A stretch of DNA of 26,679 nt from Trachelipus rathkii (GCA_015478945.1 JABUQX010061822.1:1-26679); one strand, 5' to 3'. Counted from the first letter of the stretch, positions 1 to 9,692 are shown. The notes: generated by a model from the letters alone, not told the origin. Numbers and translations: made by a program.

Positions 1-660
1 AATAATAGGTAGATTTAGGTAATTGTGGGTTGGGGTGTTATCGAGGTAGTGGTGTAATATTTTATATGGAATGTTGGATATTTATGATGAGTGATGATAA
101 TATGATGTTGATGAGTTTTGTTGCTGGGATATGGAGTTGTTTGTGATCTAGACTTTAAGTGATGAGAAAAATGTGGTTGTTTGAATAGTTGATTAAGAGT
201 TGGTGTTATAATGTTTTGATAGATTGGAGAGAATATTAGTGATGTGATACGTGTGTTGTGAATTGAGACTTATTGCGTTGCATGTGCAATTTGTTGGGAG
301 TAGGAAGATATGATATATGTAACAGTGTACATATTCTTGTTGGTGTAATGAATTGTTGTATTATATAGAGATGTGTAAATTAGGAGGTGGATTAATTAAA
401 AATTAATAAAATTTAATTAATAATAAACATGATAATAAGATCAGTTATTAATAAGTGATGCCTCAAAGGGAGTAAAGATGTATTTTTTTGGGAAAGAGTG
501 TATACTGGCTCTTAATTACATAAGATTGAAGACATAAAGTTATTAATTTATAATGGTTAATCATATTTATCGTCTCATTTGACTCTTTCGATACAGAAGT
601 TTATTAGAAGAATTATTTAAAATTTAATAAAGCAAATAGTTTCAATATACAGTATATACG
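1..660. other. G/T-rich, C-poor non-coding stretch
   Basis: I see no gene here. The plus strand is extremely poor in C: bases 1-60 have 21 G and 1 C, and bases 181-240 have 16 G and no C. Such skew can come from long transcription, strand-biased mutation, or an old degenerate G/T-rich repeat; the sequence alone does not decide. The few Cs are not confined to CG, so this does not look like bisulfite-style conversion. No open frame of useful length is present. Confidence 0.6.
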
Positions 661-724
661 TAATATAATATATATAATATATATTATATATATTATATAT
701 ATACTATAATATATATATATATAT
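661..724. repeat. (TA)n tract
   Basis: Imperfect TA dinucleotide array with occasional AAT interruptions. It separates two G/T-rich segments of similar composition. Confidence 0.9.
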
Positions 725-1990
725 GCGTAGTGTAGTAGGTAGGCATGTTATAGTGTATGTTTGGACTGGTAGGTGGGTTGTGGTTCGGGTTCCTCCGGGT
801 GCACTTTTTCCTTGATTGGTGATATGGTTGTTTGAGTTCTCAAAGCGTGGCATTTTTTGAGGTTCTCTTCATGACGGGCTTGATTATGATCTGTATCTCG
901 GCAGTTAGTGGGTGTGTCGGGCAACATAACGTGGGTTATTGTGAGGATAACATATGGCACAGGGAAGTCATGTTATGGCTCAAGAAGTGTCATATTGAAG
1001 TTCAAATATTCTAATATGTTCAGTGTGCTTACGATTGTTTAGTGTGAGAAGATGATACGCTAGATCTCAAGAGACGATGACTTAGTATTACCACCAAATG
1101 TTGAGGATAATTTGATATGAAGTTGAGAGTGATGAAAGGTCGCCCGTGTGCGTTAGAGTTGGAAGATTTGATAGTGTAAGATATGATAAGGCTGTGTGAC
1201 GGGTTTAAGATAGTCTAGTATCGTCAGTTATTCGTTCTGACTGGTAGTGATTGGGTTTTTAAATTGTGAATACAAAATGTAAGAAAAGGAAGAGAGTGCG
1301 ATATTATTGTTGAGGATTGATGGGACATATATTTATATATTGATGAGAATGTCGATGGTGATGTATGTGGTTAGTTTAGGAAGATAAGTATTAAGGTAGT
1401 GAGTCTACTGGATGAAATGACTTTATTATTTATTGATGGTATTGAAGGGATAAATGGGTTATAGCGACAATAAATCTCTGAGTGGTGGCGGAGTTATGTG
1501 TTATAAAACTGATAATTTTAATCACAAAATGGAAGACAATTTTATATTATAACAGAATATTAATTCAGAACACAGAAAGAAGTTTGAATTATTGTATCGA
1601 GGTCTTTGAGGAGCTCACCTGGTGTGTGGTAGGAAGTATAGAGTATCGCGGTTGGTCTGCTTTTTCAACTTGTAAAGCGCTTTCGAATGGAGCGACTAAT
1701 AATGGTTGGCGTTGTCTGCGGAGAAGTCTGGTTTAGTAGGTGAAAATTATTCATGGTGGCTCTAGAGTAGGATAGGCTTTGTAAAATTTGGGTGTAGAGT
1801 TGACAGGTATATAAGTATATGTTATCATGATTGTATAGCGATGAAATTGATTGTATGCATAAAAATAAGAATTTAAAACAGAAAAACAATAAAAAAAAAG
1901 AAGAAATGTGTGTGAGATGTGATTCTGAGAGTATATTGTGTTATTGTTAAGTGGATGTAAACACATAGACATTTATAAAATGTCGGTATG
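725..1990. other. G/T-skewed region, no supported gene
   Basis: The G-over-C skew continues to about 1990. Short overlapping open frames exist on both strands (70 codons minus at 748-960, 60 codons plus at 832-1014, 84 codons plus at 1482-1736). None shows a recognisable domain, and overlap on opposite strands suggests chance. The part from 770 to 1000 is less AT-rich than its surroundings and could be a decayed repeat or exon, but I do not recognise it. Confidence 0.4.
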
Positions 1991-2002
1991 GTGGGGAGAG
2001 AG

Positions 2003-2075
2003 GTATGGGCTGTATTTAATTTATTCGGAAGTGTTGGATTTACCATGATGAAGAGTATGGGCTGTATTTAATTTA
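2003..2075 (+). repeat. Short direct repeat pair, 21 bp identical
   Basis: A 21-base sequence beginning GTATGGGCTG occurs at 2003-2023 and again, identical, at 2055-2075, a period of 52 bases. The intervening sequence is not repeated. It may be a local duplication or the edge duplication of a lost insertion. Confidence 0.85.
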
Positions 2076-2285
2076 CACGTTACCGAGTTATCGTGTTATG
2101 TGTACATGTTATTTAAATTGATATTTAAAAATAAAGTCCAATTTTTTAATAAAAATTTTAAAAATTTAAAAAAAATTAGCTAACGTTAAAATGAAACAAA
2201 TGCTTCAGTTTAAAAGATACAAATGTTTCAGTTTAAAGAAAATTAAATTAAGCTAAATGCTTAAACGAAAACGATGTACAATGTA

Positions 2286-2293
2286 TGACGTCA
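2286..2293. promoter_or_regulatory. CRE-type palindrome TGACGTCA, copy 1
   Basis: This is a perfect cAMP-response-element octamer inside the first copy of the duplicated unit. The paralogous position at 2907-2914 holds the same octamer, although flanking bases have diverged. A second TACGTCA half-type site lies at 2300-2307. CREB/ATF binding is known for this octamer, but function here is only inferred and no gene start is visible nearby. Confidence 0.3.
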
Positions 2294-2906
2294 ATGAAAT
2301 TACGTCATCTACATGATACAACAGGATTTGGTAATGCCATCATGCGTTTGTTATGCTATGTTTTAATTAAGATCAGATGTAATGAATAAGTTAGGAAAAT
2401 ACCAAAGGTTTAGATAACGGTATAAGTTTCTAAAGTTTTAACTTAAATAGAAATATATTTAAAAATATATATATATTTGCCATCAATGACTTTTTTATGC
2501 AATAGATGCTGGAATATATATATATGTCTCAAATCATCTGAGCAAGTGATCAGTGGTGGGAGGGGTGGAGCTGCGTTATTGCTTTTCTGTTTTACTGCTT
2601 TATGGGTCAATAAATTAATATTTTAAATAACAAATTTGATAATAAAACACATTTTTAATAGACGTTTTAAAATTTAAGGAAAATAATAATTTTAAAAAAT
2701 TCAAAAATTTAATATGAAACAAATTTTTAATAAAAATTTTAAATTTTCAATAAAATTTTTAAATATTAAAGAAAAAAAATTAGTCAACGTTAAAAAGAAA
2801 AATTTTGAAATTGCAAAGTTATAGTTTGAAAAGAAAATATATTAAAATATAAATGTTTCAGTTTAAAAGAAAGTAAATTAAGTTAATGCCTAAACGAAAT
2901 TATGTA

Positions 2907-2914
2907 TGACGTCA
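2907..2914. promoter_or_regulatory. CRE-type palindrome TGACGTCA, copy 2
   Basis: Same octamer as at 2286-2293, retained in the second copy of the duplicated unit, 621 bases downstream. Confidence 0.3.
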
Positions 2915-3070
2915 TGTACATGATATAGTAGAATTTAATTATACGTACATGTGTGCAATTATTGTTTTTTTTTTTTTTGTGTGGGAATATTTGTACTGGT
3001 TAAGTTAAGCAAATGCTAAAGGTTAAGGAAATGGTATAAAAATTATTTAGAACGGAATTTAAGATTTTTT

Positions 3071-3670
3071 ATTATAAGATTAATTAATTATAACAACTGA
3101 CTTACTTAAAAAATACTTACTTAAAAAATAAATACACAAACTACTAACACAAACACTATTATATAATATAGAGAAAAACTACGGATTAATCACAAAAGTA
3201 CACGATATAGGATTGATACAGTAATTACACAGTAAAACTGATGAAGAGGCAGTGAGAACAGACCATCCTTGATTATATACTACATCCGTCTACTTACACT
3301 GACTTGACCACTCACTCACTAGAACATGGACTCACTTAACCGACTTATACTTAACTAAACTCACTACTACTATATACCATAATAATAATAATTAATAATC
3401 AATAATAATACCTCAACTATAATAATAGATTATATAATCATAATAAAATTAATAATAGAATGACATAAAGTCGAATTATTGGAAGCTTTATAATGCTACA
3501 AGGTAGCTTTGACAATAACGAAACGCGGAGTCGATCCTTTTAACTAAATATGAAAGCGATTTCATCACTGTCTGGTCACTTCAGTCTTTGAATGACGCAT
3601 CCCTCGTCTGAGCCCCCGGCTACTTAGGACTAATAGATTTTCAATCAGCTCATGTATATGTGTATCTAGA
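3071..3670. other. C-over-G skewed AT-rich spacer
   Basis: No gene is recognised. The skew is opposite to that of the window start: bases 3301-3360 have 18 C and 6 G. The segment 3470-3660 is of higher complexity and less AT-rich, with sequence such as GAGCCCCCGGC near 3610. It has no long open frame. Confidence 0.5.
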
Positions 3671-3706
3671 TAATCTCGATGTTTGCTAAGGCTTGCATTA
3701 ATTTAC

Positions 3707-3855
3707 TCTTCTCGTCTTCTTCTCTCGTCTCTCTCTCTCCTCTCTCCCCGATCCAGGTCTTCCGACGGCACTATCACTCCTCATACACCCCTTATCTCTC
3801 TCTCTCGTCAATCTCGTCTCTCTCTCATCTCGTCATCGTCTCGTCTCTCTCTTAT
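3707..3855 (+). repeat. Polypyrimidine (TC)n-type tract
   Basis: The plus strand is a broken run of CT/TCTC units, for example 47 of 60 bases are pyrimidine at 3721-3780. Overlapping open frames of 60 and 81 codons here are serine/leucine-rich translations of the repeat. Long mirror-like pyrimidine tracts can adopt triplex (H-DNA) structure, which is an inference here. Confidence 0.8.
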
Positions 3856-3939
3856 TTATTCTTAACAACCTTGGAAAATTTTTCATACGTATCCTTTATT
3901 AATTGTCATTCTATTTCCAAATAAAATTTTTCAGTCTGC

Positions 3940-4215
3940 TGACGATTTAGTAAGATATATAAGATATAAAATGAATAAATTAAATATAAATATTATTTTA
4001 TATATACCAATAAGGTATATGTTATATTACTTATGTATATGCAGATATATCATCTCTAATATATAATATATATATATATATATATACTATATATATTATA
4101 GATATATATATAATATATAGACGTATATATATAATATATTTTATATATATATATATAATATATATATATATATATTATAATATATATATATATATATTAT
4201 ATATAATGTATGACG

Positions 4216-4258
<43 letters not shown>
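3940..4258. repeat. TA-rich simple sequence ending in a pure (TA)n array
   Basis: Irregular TA/AAT sequence from about 3940 becomes dense TA arrays from about 4055. It ends in an uninterrupted (TA)n at 4219-4258. Open frames across it (4141-4722 minus, 4206-4439 plus) are Ile-Tyr or Leu/Ile homopolymer artefacts. Confidence 0.9.
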
Positions 4259-4259
<1 letters not shown>

Positions 4260-4304
4260 CATATGACCACCACTCAAAGGAAAAACCCTTTTCAATGTGG
4301 GGGC

Positions 4305-4398
<94 letters not shown>
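4305..4398. repeat. (AAT)n trinucleotide array, ~31 copies
   Basis: A near-perfect AAT array. On the minus strand it reads (TTA)n and lies directly after the 3' end of the LINE at 4400-5500. The simplest reading is that it is the element's 3' microsatellite tail, later expanded. Confidence 0.95.
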
Positions 4399-4399
<1 letters not shown>

Positions 4400-4400
<1 letters not shown>

Positions 4401-5500
4401 TTATGGGGAAAATCAAACGTCCACAAAACCCAAATCTAACATAAATCTCTGAGGTGACCTCAGACGGAAGAATTAAAGAGAGGAAGATTAAACACAGCAG
4501 GAAAAAAGATTTAGACAGAGAGTTGCACAGAAAAAAAGTGGCTGGAAAGGGGAGGCACCACAACGAACAAGTCTGGGGTTTCCAATAGTATTCATGAGAA
4601 AGAATGGTATCCATTGTGCAACGAGGGCGACACATTGGTTTTAGAGGAATGCGATAGGTCAACTGCCTCGAGTACCTGCCGTTGTGGTATACCAGCGTCA
4701 TGTCGCAGATATAGAGGGTCAAGGGAGTTTGAAAATAGGGGACAGTTAATTAATCTTTTAGCCTTAGCCTCAACTCTATCCAAAAGAAGGGCTGAACCGG
4801 AGCCCCTCCCCCTAAATAATAACTGGTAAGACCTTTTATATAATAAGAGTAACTGTTCGGAATAAAAAAAATTCCCGCAACTTGAACAGAACTCCCAGCT
4901 TTTTTGAGGCTACCTTAGCAACCATTGTTATATAAGGTTTCCAAGATAGTTTATTGTTTATGTTGAGGTCAAGAATGTTTATGTTATTCACAGATGAGCC
5001 GGGAGAGCCGTCGAAAAAGCTAGGAAAGTTGGGAGATGTTTTTGAAAGAGGGATTTGAAGAAGTTGAGTTTTTAAAGAGTTCGACTTCACAAGTTTGAAG
5101 CTACCCAATCGGGAAATCCCGTACAGATCTGCAAGAATAAAATTGTAAAAATGAAGTCAAGAAGCAATTCTAAAAGCAAAAAAGTTAGATTTGAAATGAA
5201 TGGCAGAATGGAGAGTTGATTTATTGGCATAAGAATGAATAGAGTTAGATGTGCAGCTGAGAAGATCGTTAATGAAAAGTAAGAATAAAGCTGGAGATAG
5301 AACAGAACCTTGCGGAACACCACTGCTAACAGGAAAAAAAAGAAGAGGTCGCTCCATCCACAAGTGCCGATAAGGAACGAACTTAGAGAAAACATGAGAA
5401 CATAAGTGAACAACAGGAGAAGAGTAGGACCATCCGAAAAGAAAGGGTGCCTTCAGACAGTAAAGCGACAGCATGCATGCCCGGTTCAAAGTTCTCGCAT
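4400..5500 (-). mobile_element. 5'-truncated, decayed jockey-like LINE (RT palm, thumb and C-terminus)
   Basis: Three minus-strand frames read consecutively as the second half of a non-LTR reverse transcriptase. At 5157-5489 the palm carries SGVPQGSVLSP (about residues 56-66) and FLLFINDLL, then YANK where the catalytic box is normally YADD, so the active site is lost. At 4836-5108 the thumb reads ISRLGSFKLVKSN, LSWKPYI, VAKVASKKLGVLFKLR. At 4592-4800 LLDRVEAKAKRLINCP and LDPLYLR match the conserved C-terminal region, with a shifted weak match to the final FFPA..LWNSLPSSVF-type motif near 4480-4530. Frameshifts and stops separate the parts. N-terminal RT and endonuclease are absent, which is typical 5' truncation. 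The 3' end abuts the (AAT)n array. I recall this family from decapod crustaceans; clade assignment is not certain. Confidence 0.88.
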
Positions 5501-7029
5501 ATTATCATGGAGCTCACTCACACTCACATCCCCAATAGATACCCTACGGGGTAGAAGACCTATATATACAAGTGAGAGTGTATGTAGTGAATGAATTTGT
5601 CCCAGCGATAGTTGACCCTCTCTGAGAACGTCGGAACCAAACCGAATCATTGGCTGATCAGCAAAGGAGGGAATTTAATGTCCAGACATACTTCATTATA
5701 ATATATATATCACTAGGAATAGTTAACTCAGACTTATAGTCTATTGTACCATAAGTAGAGAAATGGATAACGCGCGCAAAGTATAAGTGATAGTTTACAT
5801 AAAAATCATATATACTTACTACTTCTTGCTAGTACGGATACATTTATCCGAAATGACAGAATCATCACTTTCCGATAGCGTGTACGAAGAATATTTATAA
5901 TAAAGCAATGGCACAGGAACTACGACCGAGTGGACGCCCGTAATAAAGTGGCAATCTAGTGGCGCTTCATGTATATCACTATTATCCCTTACAAAACAAC
6001 AGTTGGCTAACCTGTATCAACTAAGTGAATCAAAAAAATAAAGCCAATAATAGTCCTGAAACTATCATAGTGATAACTCTCAAGCATAATAGATCCTATC
6101 AATATTGTTCCAAATCACATAGATATAAGGACCATAAGAATACACTGATTCAAAAAGAACAGTAAAATGTAGATTATAATAATAATAATTCTATATAAAA
6201 ATATATGATGAAAATAATACCAATGATTTATACCATTTTCAGAGAATGGATATAAATTGAGCAATATACAAATTCCTTCAAGCTCTAATAAAACAGTCAA
6301 CTAAAGATACTAGATTTAGCATGAAATTATTATATATTTTTGTTCAATAACCAATTCTTATCATTAATGTGATTCACACCTGAATTCAACCCCACATCCT
6401 TTTCTTAAGAGACGTTAAGCGCTAACATAATATATCCTTAACTATTGCGTATAACTAAAGAATTATCAATATTATATAAAGTATAATATTTCATTCATAT
6501 AATTCATTATCTCGTGATGCAACGATAGCGTACTATAAACGATTCATCAAACCCTATCTGATTGGAATAATGATTGTGATTATATATTGTGAAGTAAACC
6601 TCCCATTATCTGCCAGTATATCACTCCCGTAACGGGTGTCGATTATCACTAAACTTCTTTCCTAGTCCAAACATAATCATACCCGATATATTGCAATAAT
6701 TACCATTGCCCCTCAAAAGTTATCACTATTTAATACCAGTAAATTACATTTAACATATCTCTTAAAAATAGTATAATAATAGATATCTACATATTCTTAT
6801 ATGTTACCATTAATGGAAAAGAAGATTTGCATTTTTAAATCAAGAAATAAGAATTAAACCACAAAATCTCAAATTTTTTCGTAATAATTTTAAGTTAGCA
6901 ACTCTTTATCCTTATTAAAGGTTCAAACTTTCATATCTCTGATAGTACTGAAGTACTTCTCCGCTCTCACCTTTCATTATAAACCAAACATTTCATTTTA
7001 CATAAAATCCCAACTAAATTAGCATATAT
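5501..7029. other. AT-rich non-coding stretch
   Basis: I see no gene. The sequence is of moderate complexity, with few G on the plus strand from about 5980. A short palindrome CCCGTAACGGG lies near 6627. The only open frame listed by length (6115-6300 minus) is AT-driven and lacks a recognisable domain. The proximal part up to about 5660 may still belong to the LINE but is not alignable by eye. Confidence 0.5.
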
Positions 7030-7935
7030 AATACTCTCATTAGATATGAACAGTATATAATATAATAATACTATAACAACTGCATATATTATCAAAGTAT
7101 ATATATATATATAAGTAGATATAATATATATAATAATAGAGTAATATGTTATAATAATATATATATGATATATATATAGAGTAGTATATATAGTATTCTG
7201 CTTTTGCCCCTAACCAACTAACTGTTATTTCACCAAATCTCATCACTCACTCAATTTTTGTCGATTTTGACACTTTAGCCCAATCTATAGATAATCATAG
7301 TACAAACATATGAATATAGATATATAATAGTATAATAATAATAATAATATAATATATTAAGAGTAGGGGGTAATACTAAGTGAGTAGTGAGATATAGTAA
7401 TACTATAGTATCTAACCTAGAAATATGACTAAAATATATAGTAAATATAACATATTACATAGGAAAGTATATATCGAGCAATAGACTATAATAATGGTGT
7501 AAAGGTTAATCCAAAAGAATGTAACTATAGTAGCCTATAATATAGTATAATAAAGGTAAATACTTAATATATGTACAGAGAAAGGTACAGACGTTATGAA
7601 GAAGAAGACCGTAAAGGGTATACCTCACTAAATATAATAATAATAAATACCCATTAAAATACGTAATATATTTAAATCATACGACTACTATAACACATAC
7701 TACAACATTAATAAGATATATAGAGTATAATTATATAGTATATATATAGCATATAACATATATATATATTATAGATAATAGATATATAGTAATATAGATA
7801 TATAGATATAGTATATGATAGTAGAATATAGAATAAAAGTATATATGTATAGAAGTAATAAATAATATAATTATATATATATAATAGTAAGTATAGTATA
7901 TAGTAATATATATAATAATTATAACTCTAATATCA
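7030..7935. repeat. Degenerate TA/ATA simple-sequence region
   Basis: Clusters of imperfect TATA/ATAATA at 7030-7200, 7320-7350 and 7620-7935 alternate with AT-rich, slightly more complex sequence. Open frames here encode only Tyr/Ile strings. No gene is seen. Confidence 0.7.
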
Positions 7936-8244
7936 CATATCGCTCATCAATATACTTTTCTAGTCTATTATCTATCCTATAGAGAAAATTACCTATATTA
8001 GAATTCCCCTCTATAATATTCTATCCTATAACTTTTACTAAATAATAAAGAATATGAGAGAAGAGGAGATAAGATGGAAGAACAGAAGAGAGAGATAAAG
8101 GAGAAGAAGAGAGAGAAGAGAAAAGAGAAAGATAAATGAGGGGAAGTGGAGCAAGCGGCAGACGGGAGAGGAGGTAGGGAGCAAAGACGGAAAGGAGTGC
8201 ACGAAATACAGAAAAGTATGAAGCACAAAAAAAATAGCTGATCC

Positions 8245-8291
8245 AATACCTCGAAAGAGAACAGCCGCAATGCTGTTCTCTTGAAGGTATT
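8245..8291. other. 47-nt hairpin, ~20-bp stem
   Basis: The left arm 8245-8265 (AATACCT..GAGAACAGC) pairs with the right arm 8272-8291 (GCTGTTCTCTT..AGGTATT), with about one bulge or mismatch and a 6-nt loop CGCAAT. It stands out because the surrounding purine-rich sequence cannot self-pair. It could be a small RNA hairpin, a protein site or the palindromic remnant of an element. Alternatives cannot be separated from sequence alone. Confidence 0.7.
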
Positions 8292-8530
8292 ATCCCGGTT
8301 GACCATACAGAGTAGAGCACCAGGAAGCGCAAGGAGAAATATGGGAATTAATGGAAGCTGCGAGAGGGCGCAGGGGTAAGAGGAAAGCGAAGCAGCCGAC
8401 GGCCACGGAGCCCATAAAACCCAAAGCCAAAAAAAGGCCAACGTAGACAAGAAAGAGAGAGGCAGACGGGCTCCACGCTCGAACAATAACGAGAAAACGG
8501 GCGCCAAGGCGGCAACGGAGCACGGCAGAG
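8290..8530 (-). other. Possible decayed membrane-protein exon (unassigned)
   Basis: On the minus strand a frame within 8290-8523 reads VYVGLFLALGFMGSVAVG followed by a CFAFLLPLRPL segment, like one membrane helix with a charged exit. An alternative frame (start at 8507) is also open. GC is higher than nearby, and third positions are often G or C. It vaguely recalls a helix of major-facilitator transporters such as SLC16. The caution is that any pyrimidine-rich strand translates to Phe/Leu/Ser/Pro, so this could be compositional. No start or splice structure is established. Confidence 0.15.
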
Positions 8531-8635
8531 AATAAATAGAGAGAAAAAAAGAAAGGATAAAGAGAGAGATAGAGAAAGAATAAAAATAAGAAAAAAGGGA
8601 AAATGGATAAGAAAATTATTGCCTTGAGTTATTAT

Positions 8636-8673
8636 TATATATATATATAATATATTATATATATAATATATTA
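8636..8673. repeat. (TA)n tract
   Basis: Short TA/AAT dinucleotide array between the purine-rich block and A-rich sequence. Confidence 0.85.
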
Positions 8674-8929
8674 TTGAAATATGAGGGGCAAAGAGAAAGA
8701 CCGGAGTTATGTGTTTAATACTGGTGATTATTTCGTCATCAGAATAAAACGCGAATAACTAATATTTTAGGGTAAATATTTTGCCGTTTAAAATCTAAAC
8801 ATAGAAAAACATTCTAAAAACATAACAAAGTCTAATTAAAAATAAACAAAATAATCAAAACCTCAAAAATGAAAAAAAAAGAAAATAAAAAAAAGAAGAG
8901 AGTTCTCTCTTCGAACTGATGGCCATTAA

Positions 8930-9222
8930 GGCATGCCGGGAAGATGGTCTTGAAGTAGGTGACCAGGAAGATCACAAAGCAAGAGAATAAAGCAACTCCC
9001 GGAACCTAACCCGCTCCCATAAAATAAACCATCCAAAGCACTATGGCGCACAAAAATCGCGTAAAAAAAAGCGAAAAATGTACCAGCACCCACAACTTAA
9101 TGAGGAAAAAAAAAGCCAAAGAATACCCACAGGAACGTAAAAATAAACGAGCATCGATAAATCGGAATGACCAAATACGACAAAGACGAAAGAAAAGGAC
9201 GAGTAATTAATGGAATGCACAC
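8930..9222 (-). other. Hydrophobic open frame, possible decayed transporter fragment
   Basis: From the stop near 9223 to the stop near 8928 the minus strand is open for about 97 codons without an ATG. It reads VCIPLITRPFLSSL, then FIFTFLWVFFGFFFLIKLWV, then ALDGLFYGSGLGSGSCF. In a second frame, 8885-9000 reads VIFLVTYFKTIFPACLNG with many C-ending codons (ATC, TTC, GTC, ACC, TAC). Joined by a frameshift, this would resemble a GxGxG...YFxxR-type helix junction of MFS transporters. The plus strand is A-rich, so the Phe/Leu content may be compositional. It is unproven; treat it as a lead only. Confidence 0.15.
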
Positions 9223-9348
9223 CTATTTATAATTGAGTTCTAGAATACAAGAATTTATAAGGCAGCCACGACGAAACAAAAACTACTACTAAAAACAACT
9301 ACACCAAACAACACAAACAAACAACCATACAACATAAAACCATCAACA

Positions 9349-9408
9349 AAAAAAACAAAAAAAAAAAAAAAAAATAAAAAAAAAAAAAAAAATAAAAAAA
9401 AATAAAAA

Positions 9409-9446
<38 letters not shown>

Positions 9447-9470
9447 AAAAAAAAAAAAAAAAAAAAAAAA

Positions 9471-9506
<36 letters not shown>

Positions 9507-9515
9507 AAAAAAAAA

Positions 9516-9517
<2 letters not shown>
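9349..9517 (+). repeat. A-rich homopolymer tract
   Basis: Runs of A broken by single T, about 170 bases. Minus-strand frames through it are poly-Phe artefacts. It could be the poly-A tail of a retroposed copy, but no body is visible upstream. Confidence 0.95.

Positions 9518-9518
<1 letters not shown>

Positions 9519-9604
<86 letters not shown>
9519..9604. repeat. (TA)43 array
   Basis: Uninterrupted TA dinucleotide array of 43 units directly following the A-rich tract. It is perfectly self-complementary, so it is prone to cruciform formation and to length errors in assembly. Confidence 0.97.
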
Positions 9605-9605
<1 letters not shown>

Positions 9606-9636
9606 CTGTTAAAGATGCATAATAATTTGTAAAATA

Positions 9637-9692
9637 TAAGATGTTTGCATAATAATCGCAATTAGAATTATTATGCAATATTTAACATCTTA
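9637..9692. other. 56-nt imperfect hairpin
   Basis: The left arm TAAGATGTTTGCATAATAAT (9637-9656) pairs with the right arm 9667-9692 (ATTATTATGCA, a 5-nt bulge, AACATCTTA) around a 10-nt loop. A direct partial copy, AAGATGCATAATAAT, lies just upstream at 9612-9626. Size and shape would suit a precursor small RNA or a tiny foldback remnant; it sits immediately downstream of (TA)43. Confidence 0.65.

Larger units (their letters stand above)
2110..3065 (+). repeat. Two diverged direct copies of a ~620-bp unit
   Basis: Shared blocks occur in the same order in both copies. TTAG..AACGTTAAAA lies at 2176 and 2780, AAATGTTTCAGTTTAAA at 2221 and 2851, GTATGACGTCA at 2283 and 2904, and a GGTATAA block near 2420 and 3035. 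The offset runs from about 604 to 630 because of indels. Copy one also has an internal tandem of about 24 bases (2196-2220 and 2221-2240). A poly-T run of 14 interrupts copy two at 2965-2978. This could be tandem duplication of unique DNA or two members of a repeat family inserted in the same direction. No coding potential is seen. Confidence 0.75.
8040..8620 (+). repeat. Polypurine-rich block
   Basis: The plus strand is GA-rich: 54 of 60 bases are purine at 8101-8160. The minus strand is therefore pyrimidine-rich, which forces Phe/Leu/Ser/Pro-rich open frames (up to 169 codons at 7998-8507). From about 8290 to 8530 the composition becomes more GC-rich and more complex, and this is described separately. 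Confidence 0.75.

Noticed and set aside
748..1014. Opposing 70- and 60-codon frames, one with a hydrophobic start
   Set aside because: They overlap on opposite strands, are in strongly skewed DNA and have no domain that I recognise.
1..1990. G-rich, C-poor DNA resembling kinetoplast maxicircle cryptogenes or bisulfite-converted sequence
   Set aside because: Unconverted Cs occur outside CG. The rest of the window is animal-like nuclear DNA with LINEs, and no mitochondrial gene is recognisable.
3679..3924. 81-codon Ser/Leu-rich plus-strand frame
   Set aside because: It lies across the (TC)n-type tract and is compositional.
4141..4722. 193-codon minus-strand open frame, the longest in the window
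   Set aside because: Most of it is translation of (TA)n and (AAT)n arrays as Ile/Tyr and Leu runs. Only its first part overlaps degenerate LINE sequence, in a wrong frame.
7998..8332. Overlapping Ser/Phe/Leu-rich minus-strand frames
   Set aside because: The opposite strand is over 80% purine here, so stops are rare and the residues follow composition. Several frames are open at once, as expected for low complexity.
9299..9678. Two 110-120 codon minus-strand frames rich in Phe and Tyr/Ile
   Set aside because: They are translations of the A-rich tract and (TA)43.
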